A stretch of DNA of 64,000 nt from Ectocarpus siliculosus (Eukaryota > Sar > Phaeophyceae > Ectocarpales > Ectocarpaceae): contig FN648619.1 of the NCBI GenBank assembly GCA_000310025.1, positions 156,114 through 220,113 on the forward strand, read 5' to 3'. Below, piece by piece: positions 43,118 through 53,984 of this stretch; the first letter of the stretch is position 1; each line of letters begins with the position of its first letter. Below the pieces are notes generated by a model. That model was not told where the DNA came from, did no database searches, and worked only from the letters and a program-made list of their open reading frames with translations. The position numbers were made by a program, and so were the translations under genes.

Positions 43118-44936
43118 TCTGCCCGCGTGTTGACTCCTCCCGCAGCGATCGATGATCCGCTCGGAGGGTCCGCGGTGATGGTAGAGTTAGAGCTCATGTC
43201 CCTCTCCTCCACAGCGATACAGACGCGTCGTGGTTGTTCACAATGATGTGTACGTGTGTGGTGCATGCTCACCATGATGACTTGTGTGCGAGAACCACGT
43301 GATTTGTACTTGTTCTTTTTCTGCAAATTGACAAGGTGCGCTTCAAGTTTGGTTGGTGGGCCTGACTCAGAACATAGAGCGTACGAGCGTACAGACATAG
43401 CCCGGTAGGTAGGGTATTGACAGCGTCACAGATCGAACAGAAGTTTCCGGTAGGGTATTGGAAGTGTCACAGATCTCACAGAAGCGTCCGGTAGGGTATT
43501 TGAAGTGTGACAGAACTCACAGAAGAATTATGTAGGGTATCGGAAGGGTTACAGAACCTCACAGAACGTTTCTGTAGGGTATCGGAAGTGCCACAGAACT
43601 TACAGAAATATCCGGTATTGTATCGCCAGTGCCACAGAACTCAACAGAAAAAATCGGGTTTGTGCGAAGGTCGTACAGATCTCACAGAACGTAGCGGGTA
43701 GGTTAACAAATGTGTACAGAGGTTTTCTGTAGGGTATTGAAGCGTCACAGAACTCATAGGCGTTTTCTGTAGGGTATTGGAAGTGCCACAGATCTCACAG
43801 AAGTATCCAGTAGGGTAGCGGAAGTACCACAGAACTCGTCTGTAACGTTCTGTAGGGTAAATACCCGGAAAAATACCGCCGGTACCTTCTGTGGGTACCC
43901 TACAGAACACACCCTTGGATTATACGATGCGGCCAAACAAAAGACAGGAATAGCAAGAAAAGCAAGAACGCGAAAAAAACGCGCAAACCTGGTAGCCCGC
44001 TGTAAGCACCCCTTGCTCGTCCGCGAGGAGGGTGACAGGTCGCAGTGAGCGCTGGTACGTTTCAACAAAGTATCGCAGCTCCTCCTCCTCTTCCTGAGTA
44101 ACTCCCGCGAAGGATATCCCTGACAAGAAAAAAGGGCTGTGGTCAAGGTACATGCTGTCGTAGATCCTGCAACACCCTTTGCCGTGGTTAGGACGAACAA
44201 GAAGACACCGCAGAGCGTAGGAAAAAATAAAAGCGTCGGAGTGCCAAGATATCAATTTCCATTATCAAGGGCAATTGTTAGTGGTAGCGTGCCTGTTGTT
44301 CCTCGGCCCTGCTCAGCCTAACATTCCTTTAGCGAACCCGGTGCAAGGGTGGGTTTCAAAAAAAAATCCCAGAAACGTATGAACACTACTGCTTCCCTTA
44401 GATGCGAGAGAGTTTCGAACGAACTCAGCAACGATTCATGCGGGGTAGTACCAACTTCCCACCGTAAAATCGCTTCGCCACACCGTACAGCCTTGCTTAA
44501 CCCAACCCGTTTGGTTGCGAACTTGCAGGAGGGGGGGGGCGTTCAGTGTGCGAGGACGCGTTGTAGGACGCAGTTTATGGTGCCCGCTTCAGGCGGGCGT
44601 TACGGCTGTGCCAACACTCGGTCGCGTTCACTACCCTGCCTTCCACTCACCTTCGTCGATATACCTCGCCGCCACGGCAAGGAAGGCCGGCAAGACCTGC
44701 TCGCAGCTGTCGCTCCAGGTAGCGAAGAAGAAAACGACCGCCAGCGACCCTGCCTTCGGCGCCGCCAGCGGTGGCCCCTTTACTGTCACCAGCCCTGGGA
44801 CGCCCACAGGGGACGGCGCCTGGAATTTGCCGTCCTCCCCCTCCGCGGCAGCCCCGCCGCCGTGGCCTTGGAGGATTTTCGCGGAAGATTCTTCGTCGCT
44901 TTCGAAGAAGCGGGCGTTTCGAGCGTAAACGTATAT
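41057..44936 (-). CDS. Thioredoxin-fold (TlpA/redoxin-like) protein, C-terminal three exons
   Basis: Exons 44936-44651, 44119-43989 and 41251-41057 join with matching phase (1, then 0) and end in TAG. The fold's landmarks are in order: strand LAVVFFFATW, the active-site position WSDSC, helix EQVLPAFLAVAARYI, then PVTLLADEQGVLTAGYQ. The cis-Pro loop is TIPHCYIV, and EWHGHPARLEAALGYL is typical of the last strand-helix of TlpA-like domains. The usual CxxC reads Ser-Asp-Ser-Cys, so only the second Cys is kept; ordinary disulphide exchange is unlikely, while a monothiol or chaperone role is possible. The first exon starts at an acceptor, so the N-terminus is missing from this model. Intron 43988-41252 carries a complete hAT-like transposon. 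Confidence 0.65.
42113..43197 (-). pseudogene. Truncated, frameshifted BED-finger hAT transposase
   Basis: The frame starts at ATG 43197 with a Ser/Ala-rich N-terminus containing a polyalanine run encoded by the CTG repeat at about 43063-43117. It reaches a BED-type finger: an aromatic entry (EKSYMYS), Cys pair (FCMADSLC) and SN..SHLENGH with the His pair. Between the aromatic entry and the Cys pair, near 42840, the frame shifts by a 4-base GTGA duplication. A donor at 42592 joins an exon at 42365-42113 with residues KMAVEKFLPFSFF, matching the segment that follows the finger in hAT transposases. The DDE catalytic domain and C-terminal dimerisation domain are absent. In the family, the BED finger binds terminal and subterminal repeats. 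Confidence 0.65.
43063..43117. repeat. (CTG)n trinucleotide repeat
   Basis: About 18 nearly perfect CTG units. On the minus strand it encodes the polyalanine run of the transposase remnant. Confidence 0.95.
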
Positions 44937-46158
44937 CTGGCACACGCGAAGTTGGCGAAGGGGGACGAGGAGGGGCGATCCTGTTTCGGGCTAGAAAGGG
45001 CCCACAATGGATGGAAGAGTGCGCACGATTACGGGGAAGACATGCGTGGTACAAACACGTGGGGGTCCACCAGCTAAATCGGTAGAGCGTGTTTTTCGAG
45101 TGGCACTACACGTGTAGATACATTCGAGGCAGCAGCTCGTTCTTGAAAGCCATCGTATCCACTTGGGCATTGTAGTTTGCCGCAGAATGCCTGTCTGAGC
45201 AAGCTGAAGACGCAGGAGAAGCGTGCCTTGGGAAACGCAACCGAAACGCATCGTACTTCCACCCTGGTGATGGATACGCACGCTTCGTCCCAAATGTCAT
45301 ACCGGATGCCTACGTTCCACGTTGACCCCTGAACAGCTTATTTGCTCATAATCCCCAAGTGGTTTCAAACCGCACCGTTTCAAAACGTTGCTACAGCTCT
45401 CCTAACCACCGAGATATGTTCCTGTACATGCATACTGCTGTACACTATTTACAGAGTAGACCCACACTATAATGGTCCACACTGCTGTCACCGAGGTCCA
45501 AAATAGAGCCAGCATTGAATACACAGAGTCGCGTTACTTCGACTTACGATGCAGTTACATTTTGGCTTTCTCGTGGGGAATTCGATCAAACGCGTTGCCG
45601 AAAGGACGGCACAACAACCCTGTCGCAGGGTCAAGGTTACAAATAGGTTCTGTTACTTGTAGAAGAACACATCCCACATCGCACCAAGGAAAGGAGCGTG
45701 CAGTGTCGACGAGAACCCCGGTTCCAAACTTTTCTGAGATTCGCGAGCATTCCGATGCCCCCAAGTACACGAAACGCTTAGATCCACACGACCGATGTTC
45801 TGATGAAAACACAGCGTGACCATACTCTTCTGCCGAAACTGTTGAGACGAGACTCGTGCTACCCTCGTACCCTCGTGCGAAAGACAGTTAGAGACCGCAC
45901 GGGCGCGTCTGCTGTGTTGTACAAGTTCCCGAAACAGCGGAGTATTGAGATCTCCGCTTGCACCCGTTATTTGTTAGTTACAAAGCGAGGGTGGAAGTGC
46001 AACATGAAGGAGAGTTTGTGAAGGCCGGCTTGCGACAGCAGCGACAGCAACATGCACCTTGCATCTGCTGCTTCGTGTGCAGCTGTTGGCGTAAGACTCC
46101 ATGTGGTGTGTTCGACTATGCAGTGACAGCAGAGCCTGGTAAACATCTCAGCGCTCAC

Positions 46159-46296
46159 CATGGCCATCATGGGATAGGCGATCTCGTCCTTTCCCCACTC
46201 GGACATCTCGGTGTTGAAGTAGAAAGTCGTGCAGAACCCCACACCACCCACGAGTAAGGACAGGGCCATCGCATATGGGTCGAAGATTCGAAACAT
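46159..46296 (-). CDS. Possible first coding exon of a small membrane protein
   Basis: Forty-six codons run from ATG 46296 to a GTGAGC donor, ending in phase 0. Residues 8-28 form a transmembrane helix (AMALSLLVGGVGFCTTFYF), followed by a polar loop with EMSEWGKDE. An acceptor-like AG lies just before the ATG (CAAGCAG), so a non-coding exon may precede it. The pattern of one helix, then F.T.F..TEMS, recalls the small oligosaccharyltransferase subunit TMEM258/Ost5. I did not find the second-helix exon, so this is only a suggestion. It might alternatively belong to the thioredoxin-like gene downstream. Confidence 0.35.
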
Positions 46297-47782
46297 GGTC
46301 GCACCCTGCTTGTTTGCGGGGAGTCAGTCTGGCACGTTGCCGCGGCAAGCAAGTCCGCCGCCTAGCCTCTGCCTGTGGGGGATGCACAGCTGGCAACCAT
46401 TTTGTCGTGGGGGGTAGGGGGTACGTGTATGGGTTTCAAGATCCCCCGCACGAAGCCGATGTAGACCCCGAACCAGTTCGGTAGCGCCGGAGTTGTCAAT
46501 TCATCAGGCAGTTGTCCTTATTGTGTGTCATCAGGCAGTGCGCGTGATTGGCGAGGCAGGGAGCCAGCAAGTCAGAAGTGCTTTGGCCATTCAAGGAAAG
46601 AAGATTCCCGTCGTTTGATATATGATGCATTGCATACGCACTAGACTACAAGTACATACATGCGATAGAGGATCTTTGGTCGTACGCTGGAATAGAACCA
46701 GGGTACCTTGGAATTACTGTAAGAATGTACAGCACTAGTCTACAGCATAAATCCCAGCTTTATTTCCTACTCGGGAGGCAGTATATTCAAATCGCGTAGT
46801 GCTGTAGAAGTCTTCCACGATGGGGAGTTACACGGTAAGGATTCGTGAATGTGTGGTATTTTGCCTGGTGTGGATTCGTGTAAAAAAACGTCTTGTCGAA
46901 GACGGGTTGTTTGCGAGTGATGCGTCAGCTAGCCGGGGCCTCTTGCTACTATTTCTCCCGCCATCCCATTTATCTGTGACGTATCCCTCGCGGTTTCACG
47001 CTACCCTACGGCCTTGCCCCTCTCGAGAGGTTGCGCATTGCTGCGTCGGGTATGCAGTCATGGATTCTCCGCGTGCACGGCATTGTGCAAACCAAAGCGT
47101 GACGTTCCGGAAGTTCCAGGCAAGGAGGCAGACATGGTCACAAGAGCCCCGGCGATTCTTAGGCTAACACACCACTACTGTAGCAGAGTCAGCCTGGTCC
47201 TCCAAGGGGTTGCATTGATACGGAAAACACCCTTAACAGCGTGGTGATAAAAGAGCTCGCTGAGCAGGCCACCCATGTCGTCGTGCCGGGAACTCGACTT
47301 CCTACCGCCAGCCCCCAAGGAGACTGAGGGGGGCGTCATATCTACAGCGACAACGTCATGCTAGCTGTGCTCTTCTTACTGTATAATGTAGCGTCGACAT
47401 TTTCCACGATCCAATCGTTCTAATAGCGCCTTCATATGCAAAACAAACAACATCTAAAAGTCCAAACACGTAGTAGTAGGCCACACCTGCTGCAGACTCT
47501 TTCCAAACCCCTCTAATCTACGCAACACAACTTGCGAATCACGCCCGCATGTATGCAAATAGTGTTCTAAACCCCCCCCTCGTCCCTCTCCCGCAAAATT
47601 GTGGCTTGAGCAGCCGGTGCACGCAAGGGCACATCGCTCCTTTCCCGCTGGAATCGCAAAGCCTCTCAGCATTTTCTGGTTCGAAACACCCCGTGACTGG
47701 TGCCGCACTCCGCTGCAACTCTCCGTAAAAACGGTGTGCAAAGAAATTATCGTACCAACACAACGTGCCACTCGATGGCTTC
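46297..47782. other. No supported gene
   Basis: Only short frames without splice partners. This interval lies between the possible membrane-protein exon (leftward) and the end of the ETF-QO gene. Confidence 0.45.
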
Positions 47783-47805
47783 AACCCCCCCCCCCCTCAG
47801 AGCCT

Positions 47806-47912
47806 GGTCCGGTGAGAACCCGGCATGCTCCGTCCCGGTTTTGTAGGGATGCGAGGTCAATGTTCTAACGACTACGGCATGCACGACTATGAGTACACCC
47901 CCCGCCCCCCCT
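47806..47912 (+). mobile_element. Short C-tract-ended retroposon fragment
   Basis: Starting at GAGCCTGGTCCGGTGAGAAC and ending GAGTACACCCCCC, this block is the reverse complement of 4686-4790 with few differences. It ends in a C-rich tract. It lies about 60 bp beyond the ETF-QO stop codon, probably within that gene's 3' untranslated region and antisense to it. The shared tail with the LINE fragment suggests a SINE-like or truncated LINE origin. Confidence 0.7.
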
Positions 47913-47972
47913 CCGGCCAATCAGAAAAGCGAGCCTTCCCGTTGCGAGCAAGGATTGAGAAAGCGGCCGGCC

Positions 47973-50900
47973 CTACATGACGGTGTATCCCGGGCCTCCG
48001 CCTCCCTCTGGCACCGTCCAGTCGATGTACTCCTGCGGCATCTTGATCGAGCAGCACTTGCAGTGGATGCAATTTTGAGCGTTGATCACCTAGGTATGCG
48101 TCGTCGTCGTCGTCGTCGGAGTACAGGAGGAGCGGCGGTCACAAAGCGATGTACGAGACCCGTACACAAACGGGAACGGCATCCATATGTAAGCTTCACG
48201 AGACAAAGAGTGAATGCGCGTGTGGTTTCGGACAGCCGGTCGACCCGGTAATAACTCACTTGGTAGTCGCTAAGCCTTCAGCTGGCGTAAGGCCCGAGAT
48301 AAAATCTTAGCGAAAGGAGTATTTTCTGCCTTTCGCTCCTCGTTCTGGAAGGCGCGCTTGTTCGAGAGCATGCCTGAGGAAAGGAACGACGGTTGGGACC
48401 CTCCTTGCATTCGAAAACCAAGGCCAAAAACGCAAAACGAGGCCTTCCGTGCGTGCACGGATCGGAGACCTTCTGCTGAGAAGGTGTCACCACTCACTCT
48501 AGGGGAGTAGTACATGATAGAGCACTACGAAGAAGCAACGGATGGGACGACCGAACAAACGCACCAAGACGCACCGAAAAACTATAGCCCCCCAAAAAAG
48601 GTAATGGACGAAACGAACACCCCAAACGAGAATCCGAATTCTTGAACGCCCTCGAGACCCCCAACACACAACGTCAGACAGATAACAAACCGTACCAGTT
48701 CCGGCTTTCCCCCTTCGTCTCCCTCCGGCACGTTGTACTCGTACACCGCAGCAGGGCAAAACCTCTGCTCCGGGCCGCCGTACTTTGGATGCGATACCTG
48801 AGACCAAAAAGGGGGCGGGGCGTTAGTCCTTCTCTGGGAGCTAATCGATAATATTTCTCTAATTTGTAGTATGTTGTCTGCCAGGTTAGACAGATCTCAG
48901 ACAAGATGATGACTCGAAGATGGCGTAGTTCACGTCGGGCCAACAGCAACATGGAGAAGAGAACATATGACGTGTCGGCATCTACAGCATATCCGGCACA
49001 TTGCTTTCGAGCAGCCGGGGGGGGGCAAGACTGAGAAACTCGTTCACTGAGGGACTTGTTGCTCGTGGCATAGTCTGATGAGGAGGTACTTCAGAACTAC
49101 TAAAGTACTACCGTAGCGTCGGGTTAACGTGGTTGCCGGTCAACCGGTGCAAGAACCCTTGCCAGCGATTCACCCTTCAACCTCTTGCCCATTGTTCCGT
49201 ACGTAAACATCCGCCGAAGCCTTACGCATGTTTTCGAGAATGAAACGTACACATATCTACACAAACGAGCTTGTGGCAACCCTGTTACTGTGTGAAGGAC
49301 GAGGCTGCCGTGATTTTGTTGGTCAGCCGGTTAGCGTCATCGATGCAAATAATAGCGGCGATACGTGCACACGATCGGTCAGCCGGTTTGCGCGGTCACT
49401 GCCAACAATTAACATAAACACACACACTCCCCAGTGCAGGCGAAGTCGAATAGAAGGAACCCAGCCCAGGACAATGAAGCTAGCCGGCGAACGCGATGAT
49501 GCAGCAACGATGCTGTGTGATATTTTTGAGTCTCCTCCTTGTACTTCAGAAGCAGGAATGTGCCGTCCAACTCCTGCACCCATCCTGTCGGTGGAACCCT
49601 TACCCTTTGATCAGAAAGCTTGTGTTTTTATCCCACTCCAAGGCTGACGGCTTTCCATTGATCCGCCGTTTAAATAGTGCGGTCAATGCTAATAACAAAC
49701 AACACACACACATACACACACCTCTGACGCGACATCTTCCATCCCCGCCTTCACCCGGAGGTGCGCCGGCTGGTCGTGCTCGTGCTTCACCCCGGAAAGG
49801 GCCAGGTTGCTCAGCAGGTCAAAGCTCAACACCCCGTCGGGCTTTGGGTACTCTATCGGCGCGCACCTCGGATCGTCCGCGGGAAGGGTTGTGTCGGTGT
49901 CCTTCTTGCCGTTACGGAAAGACCACGGCTCTCTCCCCTTCAGCACGTGCGCCGCTAGGCCTTTTTTTGGCGAAGCGGGAGAGAGGGCGTTCCACCAGGG
50001 GATGGAGTTATTCGTTTGTCGGCATGTTGACGGTGGTGGACAACGTGGAATTCCTTTTTCGTGAGGAAGAGTTGGTTCGAGTCAAAGCGGACGAAATCCG
50101 GCGTCGTGTGGCAGCAAGAGAGTGATGTTGCCGGTTCGAGAAGCGATAATCGTGTGTACCTTGCAACGTTTAGGCGGCACATGTAGCCCGAACACTCTCC
50201 GCGAGGTATTCATGTACCAGCTCCACAACTTGTTCGAACACGATACGCGAATGAAAAACTCTGGTCCTGGTAAATTCGCCCTAAGGCAGGGCCATCATCG
50301 TACGCGCCAAGATACAACTCAGTAGCCGGCGCATTGCTCCCATCTGACTTAATTGTCTCCTTGATGGTGACTATCCTGACCTCGATCCATTATATGTACC
50401 CTCTAGTGTATGAATGAATCCGAACTCCCGGGCACCCTTCCCAACCTCTCCCTATCCCTCTCCCCCTCGCCACCTTCGACACAAGTTCAACGGTTAAAAC
50501 AATGCAAGCAACAACGTAAACTGCCAGACATGAGCAGAGGGGCAGGCACTACTGAAGACGTATGGACGTGGATCTCGTAGGCGACTGGCCACGCGATAGG
50601 TATGCACGGTATGAGAGCGGTTGGCATATATACCTGTGTACGCGAGGCCCGGCAGCATGCCCTTCGCAAACGACGCGTGGCAGTTCCGCACCTCCTTCAG
50701 CTCCTCCATGACCTAGAGAGGTCAAGAACACAGGTAAAAACAAAAAAAGAAATGAACAAACTTTTTTATTTCCAAGAAGAGTGCGGGTGTGACGTTCACT
50801 TGCCAAGTCATGAGCGAAAATCCGCGTCGACCGCATCCATGCACTTATCGCTGGTGTTTCGACTTCCCCTTGCTCAGGAGGCAACAAGCACACCTCAATG

Positions 50901-53900
50901 CGTTTGTGCGTTGTCGGTATTCCAATCGCGAGCAACGTCTCCCGACGGACGGTAGTGTTACCAGGAAGTCACACACCCCGCACAGACCTTCCCGATTCAT
51001 CCAGATGTTCTCATCGGCCTCTCATCAGATCCATCTCGCAGCGTGCAGCAACTTAGGCATGTCCTCAACCTCAACCCCAAGCCTTCAATCTACACGGCCG
51101 ATTTCCCCGCCATGAGCCAAACTCACTCTCAGCAAACCACACAACGAAAAAGGCGAATGCAAACGCTTTCTTTTTCGACAGCTGCTGTGCTCTGCTCGTG
51201 CATGGTCTTCCGGCTTGAAATTCGATAAACTCAGGGCAGGGTCCTCTCACCCACGACTCGTCCATGCGCTTTTGGAAGTCCGACTCCAGCGCACCTTCCG
51301 ACGGGTCCACGGCGCCGCTCTCTGACACGGGACCTACCTTGCTTTCCTGCGCAACGTTTGCCAAAAAGAAACAAGCGTGCAAAGCCAAAGAGAGCATTTG
51401 GCGAAAAAAAAGGTTGCTATCGGTCCGTGCAACAGCCAAGAAACGTAGTGGACACTTCCCGACACGGCACAGGTCTTATCCAGATGGGGGGGGGACAAAT
51501 TCATTAAGATGCCCAGCGTACGACGACACAAGAGTTTTTCTTCCCGCCTTCAGAGGTTGAAACCGCTCCCGCCAGTACTAGAAAATCTCGCTGCGAAATG
51601 AGCTGCATGCCTCGCAGAAAAGTGTGGTCACAAGTTTCGAAATTACCAGCAGCAAGCCACGGCGAAAACCACTCGACTATTCGTTCGAAAAGACGGGAAA
51701 AGAAGAACGAACGCTATAGTCCTGCCGCTCCTGCCGTCGCCGGGGGGGCGCTCACCTGCAGCAGGTCGAAAGCCGCCTCGGCAGCCAGCATCCCAGACTT
51801 GATCGCCGTGTGCGCCCCCTTGATCTTGACCGCGTTCAGGAACCCCGCCGCGCATCCCAGCAGCGCGCCCCCAGGGAAAGTGAGCCTGGGCAGGGAGTGA
51901 TACCCTCCCTCGTTGAGCGTCCTCGCCCCGTAGGCGATGCACTCGCCGCCCTCCAGCTGCGCGGCCACCTGGGGGTGGTGCTTGTACCGCTGGAACTCCT
52001 TGTACCTGTTGTTAATCGGCGGCCAGAGGGTAATGGGAAGATCGGGTCTAGTCAGTTGACGGCTGACAGTTGACGGTTGAAGCTGATCTGTAGTCGGTTT
52101 CAAGCTGATACTTCGTCGGTTCAAGCTGGTCTATAATCGGTTGAGATCGTGAGTGCTTTTCGATGCGGCTGCACGTTTTGTCTGTGGGGTCACTTCACTG
52201 AGGCCGTCCGTGTGTACGGCAAGAGGCTGCGGTGAAAGAGCCCCTCTGGTACCTCGACCTCTGAGATAGGTGCCGTATGTAACACAAGACACCACACCCC
52301 CTAGAACGACGTTCAAAGCTCGACTACTCCACGAACAAGAAGATGCCAAAACCAATCGATGTGTTTTCGGGAAGATGTCGACGATGTGGCTCCAACACCC
52401 CCATTTTTCGCGCCGCCACGCTCTCTCTGCCGTGGAGTAGTTGAGCTTTGAAAATCGTTGTGATATATATCTTATGGATCCTACGGTACGTGCGATTCTT
52501 GGCTTCGGAGGACACCCGGGTGGTGCCACCGACCGGACTGATCGAAGCAAAACCTTGCGTCGGGTGGTGCATGGGCGTCGAACCCCGGTCGTGACTAAAA
52601 AAATGAAAAAAAGTACTCGATAAATAGGTTGGCATTTCTTCCCCATACCTCCAGCGGAGTCGCACTCAAGTTGCGCTCCATGCCTCCGCAACAGCAGTCG
52701 AGAACAATAAGAAGCCCTGCTACCGTAGATCCCTCGTCACCCACGGAGGGATGGATGGGCGCAATAGACGAGAAAAAAGCACGTCACTCATGGATCGTCC
52801 GAAAACGTTTTATCATTTCACTGGCCAACCGCGGAAAAAGTCATGGACTCATCCTCGGATCGTCCGAGACAGTGACCACTTCACTCACGGATCGCGAGAA
52901 AACGTCATCAGTTCACTCACGGATCGCGAGAAAACGTCATCAGTTCACTCACGGATCGCGAGAAAACGTTATCAGCTCACTCATGGATCGCGAGAAAAAG
53001 TCGCATTTTCACTCACGAACAACACCACCAAAAACCATTTTGCTCACGGATTTAGGTGCGGGTTCTCGTAGTCCAGCCCCACGACGAGACCGACCAGAAT
53101 AAGATCCGGGTCCTGGTGGTACAGGAAAGATCCGCCGTAGGTCTTCGACATCGGCCCGGCCTGGAGCGGCCACCCCAGCGTGTGTTGCACGAGCCTGGAA
53201 GTTACATCCACCAACGAGCAGAGGGGTAAGCAGCTTGGCGATGTTGTGCAAGGAATCGTGGCACGCACGTTCGTCATACTTCGCGAGCGTGTCGCGACAC
53301 TCTAAGGCTGTAAATCCCGCCTTGCCTCACAAAAATGGAATGGAGCCCCTTTGGGAACACTGGAGCCAAATGCTAGCGCTAACGCGGTGACCTCCTTACT
53401 CCTGAATCAAAAACTGTTCAACGATTGGCTTTTCAGCCTTCTTTCAGAGTGCGCGTGCGGGCCCAACGTGCTCAACGATTGGCTTTTCAGCCTTCTTTCA
53501 GAGTGCGCGTGCGGGCCCACAAGGTCGGCCATTGGCTTTTCAGCCTTCTTTCAGAGTGCGCGTGCGGGCCCACAAGGTCGGCCATTGGCCAAAGCAGCTG
53601 CGGCACTTTGCACTTCACAAAGCGCTGGCAACGAGGTTGAAAGGCGCTCTCGCCATTGTCAACACCCGCACATTCTCTTGCTTGTGCTGCAAAATACACC
53701 CCCGGGTAACTACAGTTCTTTTTCGGCGTCTTGCGTTGTATTCGCAAACCGAAGGCACTCTCAGATTAAGCTGCCATGGCATCACATGAATGCACGGCTA
53801 CAAATTGATGGTTGGATAGGATGGAGCAAAATTGATGGTTGGATAGGATGGAGCACTACAATCGCTGACGCGTTGCATACACCGACCAGCGTCGTGCGGT

Positions 53901-53914
53901 GGTTGTTAGATTCT

Positions 53915-53984
<70 letters not shown>

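Larger units (their letters stand above)
41531..43917 (-). mobile_element. hAT-like DNA transposon with subterminal repeat arrays
   Basis: The ends are 21-bp inverted repeats with one mismatch: CAAGGGTATGTTCTGTAGGGT at 41531 and the complement of CAAGGGTGTGTTCTGTAGGGT ending at 43917. Flanking octamers AATTATTA and GATTATAC agree at six of eight positions, which suggests a decayed 8-bp target duplication. Between ends and coding part are arrays of a motif like TTCTGTAGGGTATTG alternating with CACAGAACTCACAGAA (41540-42105 and 43400-43880), in the same orientation on both sides. The motif is also part of the terminal repeat. The middle carries a damaged BED-finger gene without a catalytic core, so it cannot transpose alone. 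Confidence 0.85.

Noticed and set aside
45065-45135. tRNA-like A box (AGCTAAATCGGTAGAGCG) followed by a TTCGAGGC B-box-like motif
   Set aside because: The D-arm motif is good, but acceptor and T stems do not pair and there is no sensible anticodon arm. At most a tRNA-derived fragment.
52880-53000. CRISPR-like array of 32-bp repeats
   Set aside because: The repeats are contiguous with no unique spacers and lie in a eukaryotic intron.
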